Below, piece after piece: positions 1-12,468 of a DNA stretch of 64,000 nt; the first letter of the stretch is position 1; the number at the start of each line of letters is the position of its first letter. The notes below the pieces were generated by a model. It ran no database searches, was not told where the DNA came from, and saw only the letters and a program-made list of their open reading frames with translations. The stretch is taken from NCBI RefSeq assembly GCF_010015585.1, contig NW_022985081.1, positions 357,995-421,994 of the forward strand. The letters run 5' to 3'. The translations under genes and the position numbers were made by a program. This DNA is from Eremomyces bilateralis CBS 781.70 (taxonomy: Eukaryota; Ascomycota; Dothideomycetes; Eremomycetales; Eremomycetaceae).

Positions 1-696
1 AAGCCGAAGAAGCACTCTGGATCATAGGGACGCGTACAGCTATTACTTCGCCCAATTCTGGATTCCATCTCAAAGCTCAATTCGGCCCTCGAGCACCAAG
101 TGGTGTGATTAGATCGGTTGCTCCGGTGGGGGTCTGAAAATGACAGGTTTCGCCAGGTTCAGGCACCGGGGCTCCGAGAGTTTAGCCGGCGAAGAATGCG
201 GAAATTGTCCGTCAGCTCACCAGATGTCCGTCAAGCAGAACTCAGAGGTGCGGTGATCGACACGAACCGGACGCGGTCTCAGCGCGGTGCAATTTGGGTA
301 TCAACATTCAGATGGGCCGAAACCCACACGGAAACATTTCAATAACTTAGGGTAAATAGAGAAAGTGGATGAACGTGGGGTATGCTGCAGAGACACATCC
401 GAAGCATGCGTTGCATTGACAAAGGAAGACATGTTAGACTGGAGAACTGGGTCGGGTCAATCATGAATTGTCGGGGCTAGCCGGAGAACATGGAATCACC
501 ATTTGGAAAGGTTTGGCAATGGATCTAATCGACACATGTGGCACACTGCTATACGCCGCGGCAACAAGCTGCAGCACGCAGGGCATCGTGTTGAAATGCG
601 TGACGATCTTTCTTGCATATCGATATCGCTGACCACGCTTGTTTTTAGGCTGACGGAACATTTATGACGGCGACGCAGGTTACAGGTGGAGTGCAA
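1..696. other. Non-coding stretch below the cofactor B exon
   Basis: No convincing coding sequence on either strand. In particular, the expected linker and CAP-Gly domain of cofactor B are absent from all three minus-strand frames. Confidence 0.5.
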
Positions 697-1008
697 TTAA
701 GCAGCGGACGAAGAATGACTGGAGGCAGGGGTTGTAGCTATAGTTGTACTCACATATATCTCGTTGTATTCCCGGAGTGGGAAAGCAGCCAACATAACTG
801 CATCGTCGTCGGGTGCACTGAGCTCGACCGAAGCGACGTCAGAACGCAGCTCGAGCTTCTGCGAGCCGCTCGGGATCCCCGTGATAGGTTCCAGGCGGGT
901 CTTGAACTGGGCTAAAGTCCATGCGGGTGAGATTCTGCGTTCCGATTCGGATGCGGATGAGACGACATTGATGGAGACGTCGGCTGAAGACTGAAAAGAG
1001 TGCGCCAT
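697..1008 (-). CDS. Tubulin-folding cofactor B (Alp11-like), first exon only
   Basis: The reading frame starts at the ATG at 1008 and encodes a ubiquitin-like N-terminal domain with the pattern SERRISPAWTLAQFKTRLEP and ITGIPSGSQKLEL, then LREYNEIYV. This is the signature of tubulin-specific chaperone B, which helps fold alpha-tubulin in the cytosol. A good splice donor (GTGAGT) follows the EIY codons near 757, so the last ~20 codons up to the stop at 697 are probably intron read-through. The family should continue with a linker and a C-terminal CAP-Gly domain (GKNDG-type motif), about 240 residues in all. I translated the minus strand down to base 1 and see neither. The gene is either truncated, broken by an insertion, or resumes outside the window. 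Upstream in-frame codons (to 1293) do not look conserved. Family call is moderately firm; completeness is not. Confidence 0.6.
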   Translation of the reverse strand: MAHSFQSSADVSINVVSSASESERRISPAWTLAQFKTRLEPITGIPSGSQKLELRSDVASVELSAPDDDAVMLAAFPLREYNEIYVSTTIATTPASSHSSSAA

Positions 1009-1293
1009 GATGTCGATGGTCAAATTCTTTAGATCATGAGGGAGGGAATAGATGAGACTAGGATCGACTACGGAGAACAGAGTATGGAGAAAAGGTTGGA
1101 TACTTCTGATCCTTGGAGAGTGAGGCTCGGAGGCAGGGGTAGGGACTTGTGTAGTGGAGGATTTTCCCGTGAGTTTGGCGTGAACTTGGAAGTTGGATGG
1201 GATCAGATGAAGCGTTCTGCTCGTTTGCCAGAGAAATGAGGTTCCTTGGACAGAGCACCGAGGTTTCAGTCGAATCCAGCGGATTCTGATCAC

Positions 1294-4200
1294 AGGAGGT
1301 TCGACGGGGTTGGGTCTTGATCCACAGTTGGTCTGCGTGTGGCTCGATCAGACCCACATGCGATCGGGATTCCAATGGTTCCGAGATCCAGCAGTTCGCG
1401 CCTCGGACGTTGTTAGGACTACAGTTTCAATCTGTCTGATGCAGGTTTGGATACTGTACATTAGAATATTCAAGGAACCTTAACATCGCGAACTCAAAAA
1501 GCCGGCAGGCACGTGACACGACGGTGGGGATGCAATTCGGGTAAATTTCGGATCAAGCCTCAATCACGTGCTTTTCCAATGGGAAGCGAGGATCTAGCCT
1601 TTGCACGTGACTTAAACTGTTCCTCCTAAGACTCCAATCCTATTTACTCCGCACATCTTGACACAGCCATCATTCCAACACTTCCCGATCTAATGTTGTT
1701 GCTGATCATCACTAATATTACCCGATCCTTTCAACCGTTCATTGTGTCTGCCTGTTAATGCTAACAATAGCGCCTGGTTTGCATAGTAGTTCATTACCGG
1801 CCTTATCCTCGTACATCATTCCCCCCTCATCCGAGGCACTCCATTCAGAATCCAGCAAACCATATCTCCCGTCCAAATGTCCAATCGCGTGTGACCTTCA
1901 CCGCTCCTATGCGGCTAAGAGCAGCGTCATGAAATGCTTGAATCCCCCAAGGGATAATGGAGCCGATGGACACGCGAGCAGCAAATCGTTCATTACTTAC
2001 TGCTGCTGCGGTGCCGCCGTTTCTTTTTCGTTGACTCCCACCACCAGTTGACGAGGGCGCTGGAGCCCAAGAAGATTATCCGCTGCATGGGGGGATTCGG
2101 GGCCCATAAAGGACACGGATTAACAATACATGCTACCTGTCAAATGTCAATTGTCATCCTGCACATGCACACGGCTCGTTTTCAACATCCCCCCAACCCA
2201 CCCCTGAAAAAGGGGGAACTGTCCGAGCCTTCCAGTCCCGGTGATTTGGTTTAGTGGACCGCCACGATCGAGAATCAGTTTCGAACTGATCATACGCCTT
2301 ATATCATGCAACAGCCAACAGAGAACCCAAGATCTGTGCACATGCCAGGCGAAGATCGTTGGCACTGGAGCCCCGGACTGTTCTCATGGAAATTGACACA
2401 TTTCAATCCCCATTCAGGTTTCAGTGATCGAAGGGATAGACCCCGCAATATCCTCTCGGAATGTCGACCAAGATCTACAGCTGATGCCATAGCCTAAATA
2501 CCACTGACTTTGGTACTGAGCAGAAATTATGCACGCAGCCAGCCTCTAAATCAGAATGTTCTCACCGCTGCATTGCCGAGTGTCGTACAAAAGTGCTGGC
2601 ACTGTCTGGTCCCTACATTTTCCGTTCGACCCGCGCTGCTTCCCTAATATAATTCGTCTGGCAGAAGTAGTGTTGGCTGGGAGATATGGAATCGTGATGA
2701 CGTGGTACAAACCCACCAACTATTCACACGAATCCAAAGCCGCAGCGGGCCGGTCATTGAGCCTTGTGGAGGTGTTTCAGATGCACCGCTCGTGTCCATC
2801 CCAATGTGTATACGCGAACTCAATTGTCATCTTTTGAAATGCGCAATGTGGTGTGTTGCCGTTCTATGGAGCACAAATCTTCGCAGTGACACATGGTTTC
2901 TGGAAATATGTGTGCTTGCAAGGCATCGTCAGAGACCAGGGCAACCGAACGGAACCGATGATTGGTCGGCAAATCCTCGCTTGGGGTAACCAGAGATCTA
3001 ACGTGGTTGGAGCAAGGATTTATCGTTCGCACTGCTTCAGGCCTCCAGCTATTCTTGATTCTGGGCAAAATCAGACGACAGTTGCATTTTGCAAGGAAAT
3101 TATATGATGAACAGTGCGAAATGGATGGCCTTAGCGACGGCTTACCATATTTATTTTGGGCTCCTTTACGGGATTTGAACAACTAGGGCTCTCCTCTCGT
3201 CTCTCGTCTCTGGGATGGGGGCTGGTGCGCGTCACTCCTGCATGGACTGAGGTAACTAGGCGGCCTAAGACGGGGTTCGCTGTTCGGCCAGAGTAAGTAA
3301 GGCGACTGCGGCTGCAGATCAGGTTCGGCCAACGCATCAACTTTCTCATCGTTCGCTAACTCACCTTGTCTTGACGTCCTTTCCGCCACCCACCCCGTCC
3401 AGCAGATCGGTTTCCAAAGAAGGGGACCCGTCGATTACAACATATCCGTTGGCATCCACCCGAGCCAGCGCAAAAGAAGCAAGGTCTAACCAAGAAGATC
3501 CCGGATCCTTTTCACCGCCCAATTTGACGTGGTTCACTGATGCGACGTTGGATTCTATGTCTTGTCTGTGGACGGGAGGAGAACCATTTCTCCTATGTCC
3601 AGATATGGCGTTGCTAGTCAAATCCCCGAGAAAGAAAGTAAGTGCATCAAGAGTAAATCATTGCCGTATTGATATATTTGATATAAAGAAACCGTTTGGG
3701 AGAAGGTGACATCGGATCAACGGCTCACTGACAGAGCCCCATCGACATCTCCTACTTGGATACGGTATCATCCTAGCATCTCATCGCAACCTCGGGCTGC
3801 ACAAGTGTATGTGGCGCAAGGCTGGATATGCGAGAGATTGGTACTTATTCGGCAGAATTCATACCGCACCAGCTTTTGTGCCCCAAACAGACCACTGTTT
3901 CCATCTTTCTCCAGCACCTCCATCCTATTTGTGATGCAAGTCCACCTAGCATTACTATTTCCTTTCTTCACTTTGTCTTATTTCGCGGGCTGAGTCACCT
4001 GTGGCTATGCTCCAACGCTATTCTTTTAAATAGCTATGTCGTCTTGCCTAGTCATCATTGGCTGATATGATGATTTGCTACCCTGGACCAGTTCCTTGTT
4101 CTACGAACCATAGTGGATGTGAAGGCGTCCAACAGCATCGGAGAACGACGTGACGACCTCATTGGAGACGTTTGTCTGGCTCAACTGCTCTTCACTTGAT

Positions 4201-5130
4201 CCTGTCGTCTCTTGCCGCCCAGTGACTTCAGCCCAAACGCGATCCCTTTGCGTCTCATTACGCACCCTGTTCTGCAGCCACCTCATCCAGAAGCAGTTCT
4301 AAGCGGATTCGCTGGGAGCCTGGACGAATATATCGACTCGAGCATCCCCTGCGACTCTTGCGCCTTCATCCGTCTCCTCCTTTGCCTGACCTCCGCTCCG
4401 CTCATCGCGCACGACGATACCTGTGTCCAGTCAGTTGTCTATTCTCAAGACAAATAGACGCCACAGCATTGTCCCCCTTTCTTCCCTGTCTGAGCGGATT
4501 CGGGCCCGTGTTGTGTTGGGGGCCCTTAGGGTCATACTTATTGACGACTGCCTACGACTTCCACGACCTGCCCACGAACGCGACGAGTCCCATCAACTTG
4601 ATTCTTTACGAATATTGAGCTCATCTTTGAGTTGATGAAGCCCCACGAACCTCTTCTACTTCGAAAAGACCTACTTTAGACCAATCAACTGGAACTCTAG
4701 AAGGCGCCCGCAGATTGGCTCGAATCTGTGAAATCCTTTGGATCACCAAAGCTGAAACACTGGAAACTATTTAATACTGTAGCTGTCCTGTGCTTTCTGT
4801 CAGGTTTCTTATGAACGTTCGAGTGTTGGCAAGCTACTCCGGGTTTCAACTAAATTAACTCTCGACCGCAACCCTCCGGGGTACACCTCTCAAACACAGT
4901 GCAGCCTTACCACATCAGGAAAATCCATCGATTGCGGAATTCTTTAGAAACGGCGAACGGACGGAATCCTGAAGGAGTCGAGCCTCTCAGAGGGCATAGC
5001 AGACTCGGGCAGCCGAGATATTGTTTTTCTAGAAGCGAAACAAACGGGTCCTGGAGAGCGCTCAACCGAACCCAGTCCTGGTCCATCTATTGACGATCGA
5101 ACGCCGCATATTGAACTAGAACCAATATCA
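1294..5130. other. Gene-free interval
   Basis: Only short, unconserved reading frames are present on both strands. It contains the CACGTG cluster (1510-1609), a 7-bp-stem hairpin at 2274-2290 with a tRNA A-box-like string just upstream, and from about 4180 on a pyrimidine-rich stretch that may be promoter and leader of the Myb gene starting at or after 5131. Confidence 0.5.
1510..1609. promoter_or_regulatory. Cluster of three CACGTG boxes
   Basis: CACGTG occurs at 1510-1515, 1565-1570 and 1604-1609, two of them continuing as CACGTGAC. CACGTG is the core bound by bHLH factors of the Cbf1 type. The cluster lies 500-600 bp upstream of the cofactor B ATG on the minus strand; no plus-strand gene begins nearby. 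Confidence 0.4.
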
Positions 5131-7382
5131 TTGACCACTATTACGAGCATTCTGGAGTTTGGGCCGAGAGTGGTAATCAGTTCTGTTTGTTTGCAACACT
5201 TCGAATTACTTCGCCAGTCGCACAAAGAGCGGTCCATCCCCAACCGTGGTAATCCGTTTCTCAGTCGAATATTTGAGCATGCTACGAAGCAATTGTTTGA
5301 GCTGAAGATACATTCGTTTGTCTGGTCTCTGAGTTTTACTCGATACTCAGAAGCTGGTCAGCAAACTCAAGAAGTTCGGTTGCAAGATCCTCGAAACGGA
5401 ACGGTCGACGAACATAAATTCATCAGTGTCTACACCGCCAAAATAACATCGACACTAGTTCAATTACCTGCGGGCTGGATTCTCCCGCTTCCAGCCAGCA
5501 GAAGGAATACCGACGCCGTGGATATCTCCCGGCTCCTCGAGTCGCGGGACTCTGAGTCTCCCGGTCCAGGAACCAGGAGCTCGACCTCCAAGACATCGTC
5601 GGCGGGACATTTCTCTTCGTCAGATGGCGGCAATGGAGCTGGAACCAGTGGCGGGGTATATGCGTCCACGAACAGATACCAGTCGTCAGATCCGACGACG
5701 GGGTACACGACGCCGTCCGCTGGGGGGACGCTGGAGAGACGATTGTCCACAGCTGGATTGCCATCTGGCTTAGGAGCAGGGCTTCCCCCAACATCAATAC
5801 CTCCACAATTGCATCAATACGCTCCTTCATCGCTACAGCGCCCCTCGGCATCATCGCCCTCTACATACCATTCTCAGTACGGAGGGGTGGAGTTGCGACC
5901 GATCTACTCCGCACCACCAACACAGGCAACACTCCCAAGCTTCGCTTATTCTCAGCCACCACGGACACACCATGCTCAGAATCACTCCTACGGCATTGCT
6001 CCTCACCTCCCACATCTTCAACCTAACTCCACCGGACCACTGGGGACGAGTGGTGGCATGGTACGTGGCCATCACGGACTCCATCACCACCTCGCTCCAG
6101 GCATCCCGCCCATCAACACGAATATTTCCGGAAAACGTCCGGCTGGGGGTCCACTGTCTGCCGGCGCCTCCTCGCCACCGGCTAAGAAGCAGACGAAGTG
6201 GGCACCGGAAGAAGACGCTCTGAATATCGAGCTGCGAAGGTCGGGAATGAAGTGGGATGACATTGCGGAGCGATTGCCGGGACGGAGCGCGATTAGTTGC
6301 CGGCTGCGGTATCAGAACTATAGCGAGAAGAGGCCGGAGTGGGATGAGGAGCGGAAGAACAAGTTGGCGCGGTTGTACGCAAGGTAGGTTCTGTTTTCAT
6401 GGCTTTTCACCGCTTCGCTACACTCAACGCCTCTCTCAGTCAGTTTAGTGCAGTGCAATCTATGAAAAAGGAAACAGGCTCCAGACTAACCCCTCCCTCT
6501 CCCAGATTCCGCAAAGACATGTTCGACATCCCTGCCAAAGAAATGGGCCTCCCCTGGAGAGCGGTCGAATCGATGCTATGGCACATGGGCCACGAAGAAA
6601 TCGCCCAGCGTGCCAATGCCCCCAATCTTATGCTCGCCACCGTCCCCGGCAACTCCGCCCGCAGCAGCAACAAAAGCCCACCGCGCGGCCGCCCCGCGTC
6701 CGACCATGGCTCTTCGCACCACCAACGCCGCCGCAACAGCGGAAGCGGGAGCGGGAGTGGAAGCGGCGGAGGCGGTGCCCACGACATCGGGGCGGCGGGG
6801 CGGGAGCGGCGTCAGCGAGTCGGGAGCGATCTCAGCATCGGGTCGGCGGGGAGCGTGGCAAGCGCAGGTGCGGGGATGCCGTCGTTGGGTGATGGGCGAC
6901 ATCGTCAATCATCCGCGCGCTACACATCCTCCCGCCAACCGCAGCATAGCTCGCCGTATGGCGGCGTTTACCCAGGGACTCATCCTACCCCACCGCCGCT
7001 TTACCCTTCGAATCCGCACTCACCATACCCGGCACACTACCCGCGCCCCTCGCAATTATCGTCCCACGCCACGCACTTGAGCCCGTTGCACGCGGCGGAA
7101 CAACCATCTGCCACGTTCGTTAGAGCGGAAGCGCGGCTGCGGCAGCCAAGAAGCCATACGCAACCGCCTGACGAGATCGAGACCCCGGTGCTGGGTTCAA
7201 TGTCGATTGCGAGGCCGAGTAGTGCAGATGAGGTGAGACATAACGGTCGGGGAGAAGGACGGCGGACAAGGGCGAGGGTAGGGAGGGGCACTGGGGTTGA
7301 GGGAGATGGTGGTGGGGGCGATGAGCGGATGAAGATGGAGGATGAGGAGGAAGAGTTAGAAGAGGAGGAAGGGGAGCTATGA
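5131..7382 (+). CDS. Myb/SANT-domain DNA-binding protein
   Basis: Two exons, 5131-6383 and 6506-7382, joined by a GT-AG intron (AAG/GTAGGT...CCCAG), give 709 residues. A single Myb/SANT-like domain lies at about residues 352-405 (WAPEEDALNIELRRSGMKWD, then IAERLPGRSAISCRLRYQNY), followed across the intron by a second helical block (MFDIPAKEMGLPWRAVESML) that matches fungal Myb-like regulators. The rest is low complexity: Ser/Gly/Pro/His-rich before and after, and an acidic Glu-rich tail. It is probably a nuclear transcription regulator; its target is unknown. The start is uncertain. The first ~125 codons look unconserved, and the protein-like sequence begins near DAVDISRLLESRDSESPGPG at about 5510, so the true start may be in a separate upstream exon. 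Confidence 0.75.
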
Positions 7383-8302
7383 AGAGAAGGACTGTTCTTG
7401 AAGTACATGTTGCTTGGTCATATCGGCCATCTAGTGTCGTAATGATGGCTCCTCTGAAACGCATAGCAAACGGCTGGGAAAATGGGCGGTTGGCAATGAT
7501 CTCGTTATTCTCTTCCAGCATTATTACCCCTTGTCTTATCGGACTCTGCTTTCATGTTTGGTCAATATTGGCTCCCCTCCGAGTTTCGCATGCAGCGGCG
7601 CTGCTTCCGCCCTCGCTTCCCCAAATGTCGTACGAAAATCTGTTGGTGCTCTTCTGTCGAACGTTTAATTTTCTACTCATGACATGAATCTCTTTGGCTG
7701 GAACGGGGGTGGGGCTTCGCAGGGCTCGAGAAAAGAACCGTGATGAGTCATCTCCTTTGTACAATACCCCGTGGCGGCAATGCCGAGTGGTCGTCTCGAA
7801 GCCCGTGGAGCTGTGGAAGTACCGGTACTGGAGAGGACACCGCATAGTGATGGCATAAAAATTCGGGTGGCACGTTCTGCAGGCATTGACCAGCGCTTGA
7901 TAACGGACATGACAATCCTTAGATGGAGAAAATGTGTAAAGCGTCGCAAGAGGCTACGAACTAGGTATTACCATGAATGTATAGTTATGCTCACTGACCG
8001 TCATCACTTGGGATCGTGTGTTATGACATCCATCTTGCGCTTGAAATGAATTTCAGATTTCCGATGATAGTTCCTTTTCATATGTAGTACCTACGGCCTA
8101 CGTACACGGGCTCGGTGGTCGTTTACCACTCATCGGTCACTCGTCAGCGTCGTTTTGCCAATTACGAGACAATATCCACAAGCCGCGGGACCGACTGGAT
8201 GTCCCTGAATTCTCCCACGAGCATCACCACACGCAATATTCATGTCGCTCCACCATGCGTCAATTCCTCCCTCATGCGTGCTGGGTGTCCCAACGAACGC
8301 AT
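7383..8302. other. Intergenic, convergent 3' ends
   Basis: Lies between the converging Myb-protein and aldolase genes and should hold both 3' UTRs and terminators. I see no gene in it. Confidence 0.6.
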
Positions 8303-9765
8303 CTACAGCTGTCCGGCGGTATTGAAGTCCGCCAGCGCCTCCGTGATGCGAGAGGCCATGGTCTTCTCGCCCTCGCGGACCCAGACACGCGGGTCGTAGT
8401 ACTTCTTGTTGGGCTTGTCCTCGCCGTCGGGGTTGCCGACCTGGGTCATGAGGTAGTCCTTCTTCTTGAGGACGTAGTCCCGGACGCCGATAAGGTAGGC
8501 CCATTGGAGATCAGTACTGTTGTGATTACTGTTAGCCTCATATACTCGTCCGTTTTCTTTTCAATTTCGATTCTAATTTTGAAGGTTCGGTGGGGATATA
8601 TCAATGATGGGGGGGCAACGTACTCCAAGTTCACCTTGACGATACCATAGCTGATCGCTTGCTTGAACTCTTCCTTCGAACTACCACTGCCACCGTGGAA
8701 CACAAGGAACAGCGGCTTGGGATCCGAACCCCCTTCCTGCTTGACGGTCTCCTCCTGGTGAGCCTTGAGGAGCTCGGGTCGCAGCTTGACGTTGCCCGGC
8801 TTGTAGACACCGTGGACGTTGCCGAAGCCGGCAGCAATGGAGAAGTAGGGGGAGATGGCATTGAGGGTCTTGAAGATTTTGTACACGACGTCGGGTTGCG
8901 TGTACAGGAGGCCGTTGTCGACGGATTCGTTGTTGACGCCGTCTTCTTCGCCGCCGGTGATGCCGATTTCCTATGGATCGTATGAGCATATTCAACGAGG
9001 AAATATGTTATCGTTTCACTTACCATCTCGAGCCATTGCTTCATTGGCGCGACGCGCTTGAGGTACTTCGCAGTGGTCTACCGATAAGTCAGTCAAGCAG
9101 TCCATCCAGTCGAATGCATGACCATGTCAAGCGCATATCTAGGTTCATACCTCAATGTTCCACTCAACCTCCTCCTCAGACAAGTCGATCATGTGCGAGC
9201 TGTAGAGAGGCTCGCCATGCTGCTTGAAGTACTCCTCGTCGGCATCCAACAGGCCATCGAGCCACGGGAGAAGCTTCTTGGCGCAGTGATCGGTGTGCAG
9301 GACGACGGGAACACCGTACGTCGGGGCAACGCTGCGAACGAAGTGCGCTGCTGCGATGCCGCCCGCGATGGAGGCAGATTGGTCGCCGTTGGGGACGCCC
9401 TAGGTGATGTGTCAGTGGCACTGTCAATGCGTGGGGTTCGCCATCTTGATGCTCCTCTGGCTTGATTCTCCAATTGACCGCAATGTCGACCAAACTAAGG
9501 GCCACAGGAGAGGCGATTTCGAAAGGGAGTGTCGATATTTCAATCTTACCTTTCCGCAGAAATACGCCGCACCACCTTGCGATACCTGAATGATGATCGG
9601 CGACTTCGCATCACGAGCAGCTTCCAGTGTCGCGATCACAGTCGACGACGAGGTCACATTGATAGCTGGGATGGCGAAGTTATGCTCCTGGGCATATTTG
9701 AAGAGCTTACGGACATCCTCGCCAACGATGACGCCGGACTTGCGGGAGAGAACGCTGGTAGCCAT
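8303..9765 (-). CDS. fbaA: Fructose-bisphosphate aldolase, class II
   Basis: Cytosolic, zinc-dependent enzyme of glycolysis and gluconeogenesis that reversibly cleaves fructose 1,6-bisphosphate to DHAP and glyceraldehyde 3-phosphate. Five exons on the minus strand: 9765-9550, 9399-9151, 9077-9024, 8970-8624 and 8516-8303, giving 359 residues, the usual fungal length. Metal and active-site residues are all present: VLHTDHC with Asp109 and His110, Glu174 opening EIGITGGEEDG, His226 in NVHGVY and His265 in VFHGGSGS. The last intron splits a Asp codon to restore VNLDTDLQWAYL. On the sense strand, the leader at about 9890-9935 is strongly pyrimidine-rich and ends in CTTTCAG, which suits a highly expressed gene and may include a 5' UTR intron. 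Very confident. Confidence 0.97.
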
Positions 9766-12468
9766 AGTGGATGAAGGTATAGGGAAGCTTTGTTGAGATT
9801 CAAGGTGCTTTCAGCGAGGGAATACTGCCAATGAAGGATGTCAATGGATTGGATGATCGGTTGGAACAGGATTGACGATGTGAAGGTTAATGAACTGAAA
9901 GTAAAAGCAGAGAAAAAGAACAAATGGTCAGGCTATGAGAGACGAGCGATAATAATGCTTGGTGGTGGTGGTAGTGACCTTGTGTGCCCCACGTCGTCAC
10001 GGCAGCGAGGGGTTCAACAGAACGAGACTGGACCCCGATGGTCTGATGAGATTGATACACCAACCTAAGGTGGGGCTCGTTGCTTTTCCTTACACTCGTC
10101 TCACTCATCTCACTTACGCTTGGGTTCCATGACCTTCGGAATAAAAACAAATTCCTCAATTCGGAAGCATTGTTACAGGAATCCATACGATGACCCTAGA
10201 ATGCCTCCAAAACATCCGAGGATCTACGCAGTTCCATGGTCCGGATGCGAAGTATTCCATGCCAGGGCTATGAAGTCATCCATGTTTGGTGGCGGGCGAT
10301 ACCGGAACCAGGGCAACCTGGTGCTCGGGGACAAGGCTGATGGCTGGGAATATTCACGAGAGTACCTAGGTAGGAGGATGGGATTGCCGGCATGGACGGA
10401 GAAATAGAATGCTCTGGGAATGTGAATGGATCCGATAGCCGCTGCGGTCAGGTACAATCGGAAATTGTCCGGTAGAGTTGGCGGATGAGCTGCAATATGG
10501 TCATCTGGTCGTGAATGGATGTATATATATCGAATAGATATGAACATGGCTAGACGACACTAGCTGGTGAATTTTAGTATCTAGAGGAATAACATGATAT
10601 GATATGCCTTGAAGATTGACACTTTTCAGTAAAACAGTTGGATAATATAAAGCCGAAAATCCGTTGCTGTTTTTGGCCAAGCACAGATTGTCGTGAGCTT
10701 TGTTTTGCTATGTCTTCATCTTGATTGCATGTTGAAATTCAAGTTGCCCGTTCCATTGTCTTGTTACTATGCTGTTGGGAACTGTGATGGAGAACGGAAC
10801 CTTTCTTCAAAGCCACCAGCAGCAGCCTTACCCCTAGGTCAATACCCCCAAGCATCTCATCCTCTGAGGAAAGAGGAACCATCGGCCAAGAGATTGAACG
10901 ATCTCCAACATCTAAAGCAGTGCTGCATCCGAGTCACGCCTCCACCAGGCGGATGCAGCATCCCACGAAGGCTCTACAGTGCTCCAATCATCTCCCTCTG
11001 GCAGATGAAAATCTGCGCTGCAATCGTAGTTATCCCCCACCTTATCAAACCATGAGGATGACATTGCGCCTGTGTGGCGGCGCGAAATGTCATGCAATAC
11101 ACAGCAAGGACGCGGAGTGGATTGGACAGACCTAGTGAGTGGAATAGATGATGATGGACCGTGGCGAATATGGAACGGTCTGAGAGTCAACCACTACAAG
11201 TCAACCCCTGAATGACAGAAGGGAGTCGTGAATGACGATACCAGATGTGGGAGAGGGTGAGGGGTAGCTGCTTGCGAATGACATCAGTGTTCGACGGGTG
11301 AAGACAAGGGAAACAGAGCCAGTGAGGAGGCTGAAGGATAGGGAACTGAATTGGCAACATATATTCCGTAGAGGCGATTGGTTGAGAGAATTGACAATAA
11401 ATTCAAGGGGAGGCTTTGTGAGGACCCATAGGGATTAGATGGAGACTGGAGATCAAGTTGCGAGCAGTTCGGCGAGAGAACCGTCTCGGCTTGCTCTGGA
11501 GGATCAGATTGGCGGGTTTCAGAGAGTCTTTTGGCCGGATATCGATGCCTAGCCCTTGCTTTCCTATTGATCCAGTTTGCCGGATGTTCTCTACAGTTGC
11601 GCGATGCGACTCGTCCCCTTGTGCACCCAAACCCGCCGAGACACGGGACAGAAGAGGGGCTGCAAATCCTGACATAGCATTATGTATATCCGTCACGGGC
11701 CGCAAAGAGGGGAGATTGAACGAGGTATCTCTTCGTGGTCTCTAATCCTTGCTAAGGACGCCTCGTTTATGAATGTAGCTACCAATTGTTGATCATGGCT
11801 GGCGATGATGCGGAGGTAGACGCCCATCGAACCACCCACTGAATCAGGAGGTATTTGTAGGCTTGATATTCCGCCTGTTCTCCTCCTCCCCCAAAAGTTG
11901 GCAGATTATCAGTCGAGACTTTGGAACGACTGTTGGGGATCGTTTTAATGCCAACCATTGCTGGTCTGAATACTCGAGATTGAAGGCAGAAGAACTCCTT
12001 TCGACCGCAGCATCAACACAATAGGTCATCGTCCGAGAAAACCCGCTTTCTTCGGCGCGGCAGCCAATCAGAGAGACGTCAATTGTCGTCACCCGAACAT
12101 CGGCGCCTCAGGCTGCAACGCCAACCTCAATGAGCTTGGCTGAGTGAACGCCGTAACTATTCCTGTGACATCTGATATCCGGGTTCTTGGGGTTGTGCTT
12201 CAACTTTTAAAGCCGCATACGATCGTGACGGGCCGGAACATCGTTACTATTCCTCGGGGTCTATAAGAGCAAGGACTTGACGAAGCATAACCTTCGGTCG
12301 TTCCAGCGAAACATGACCATCTATATTCAATAACTTGATCATTGATACAAGTTCGTCCTTTCAGTGTTAACCGGTTCGTGTTACCGGACCTCTTCACGCC
12401 GTCCTACATCTAGATTATATCGTCCTCACCACCCCTCGACCGTATCCTTCGACACCATCGACTTCGCC
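9766..12468. other. Long intergenic interval
   Basis: 2.7 kb between the aldolase start and the small conserved gene. The first ~350 bp should be the aldolase promoter and leader. The rest holds only short unrecognised reading frames. Confidence 0.5.
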
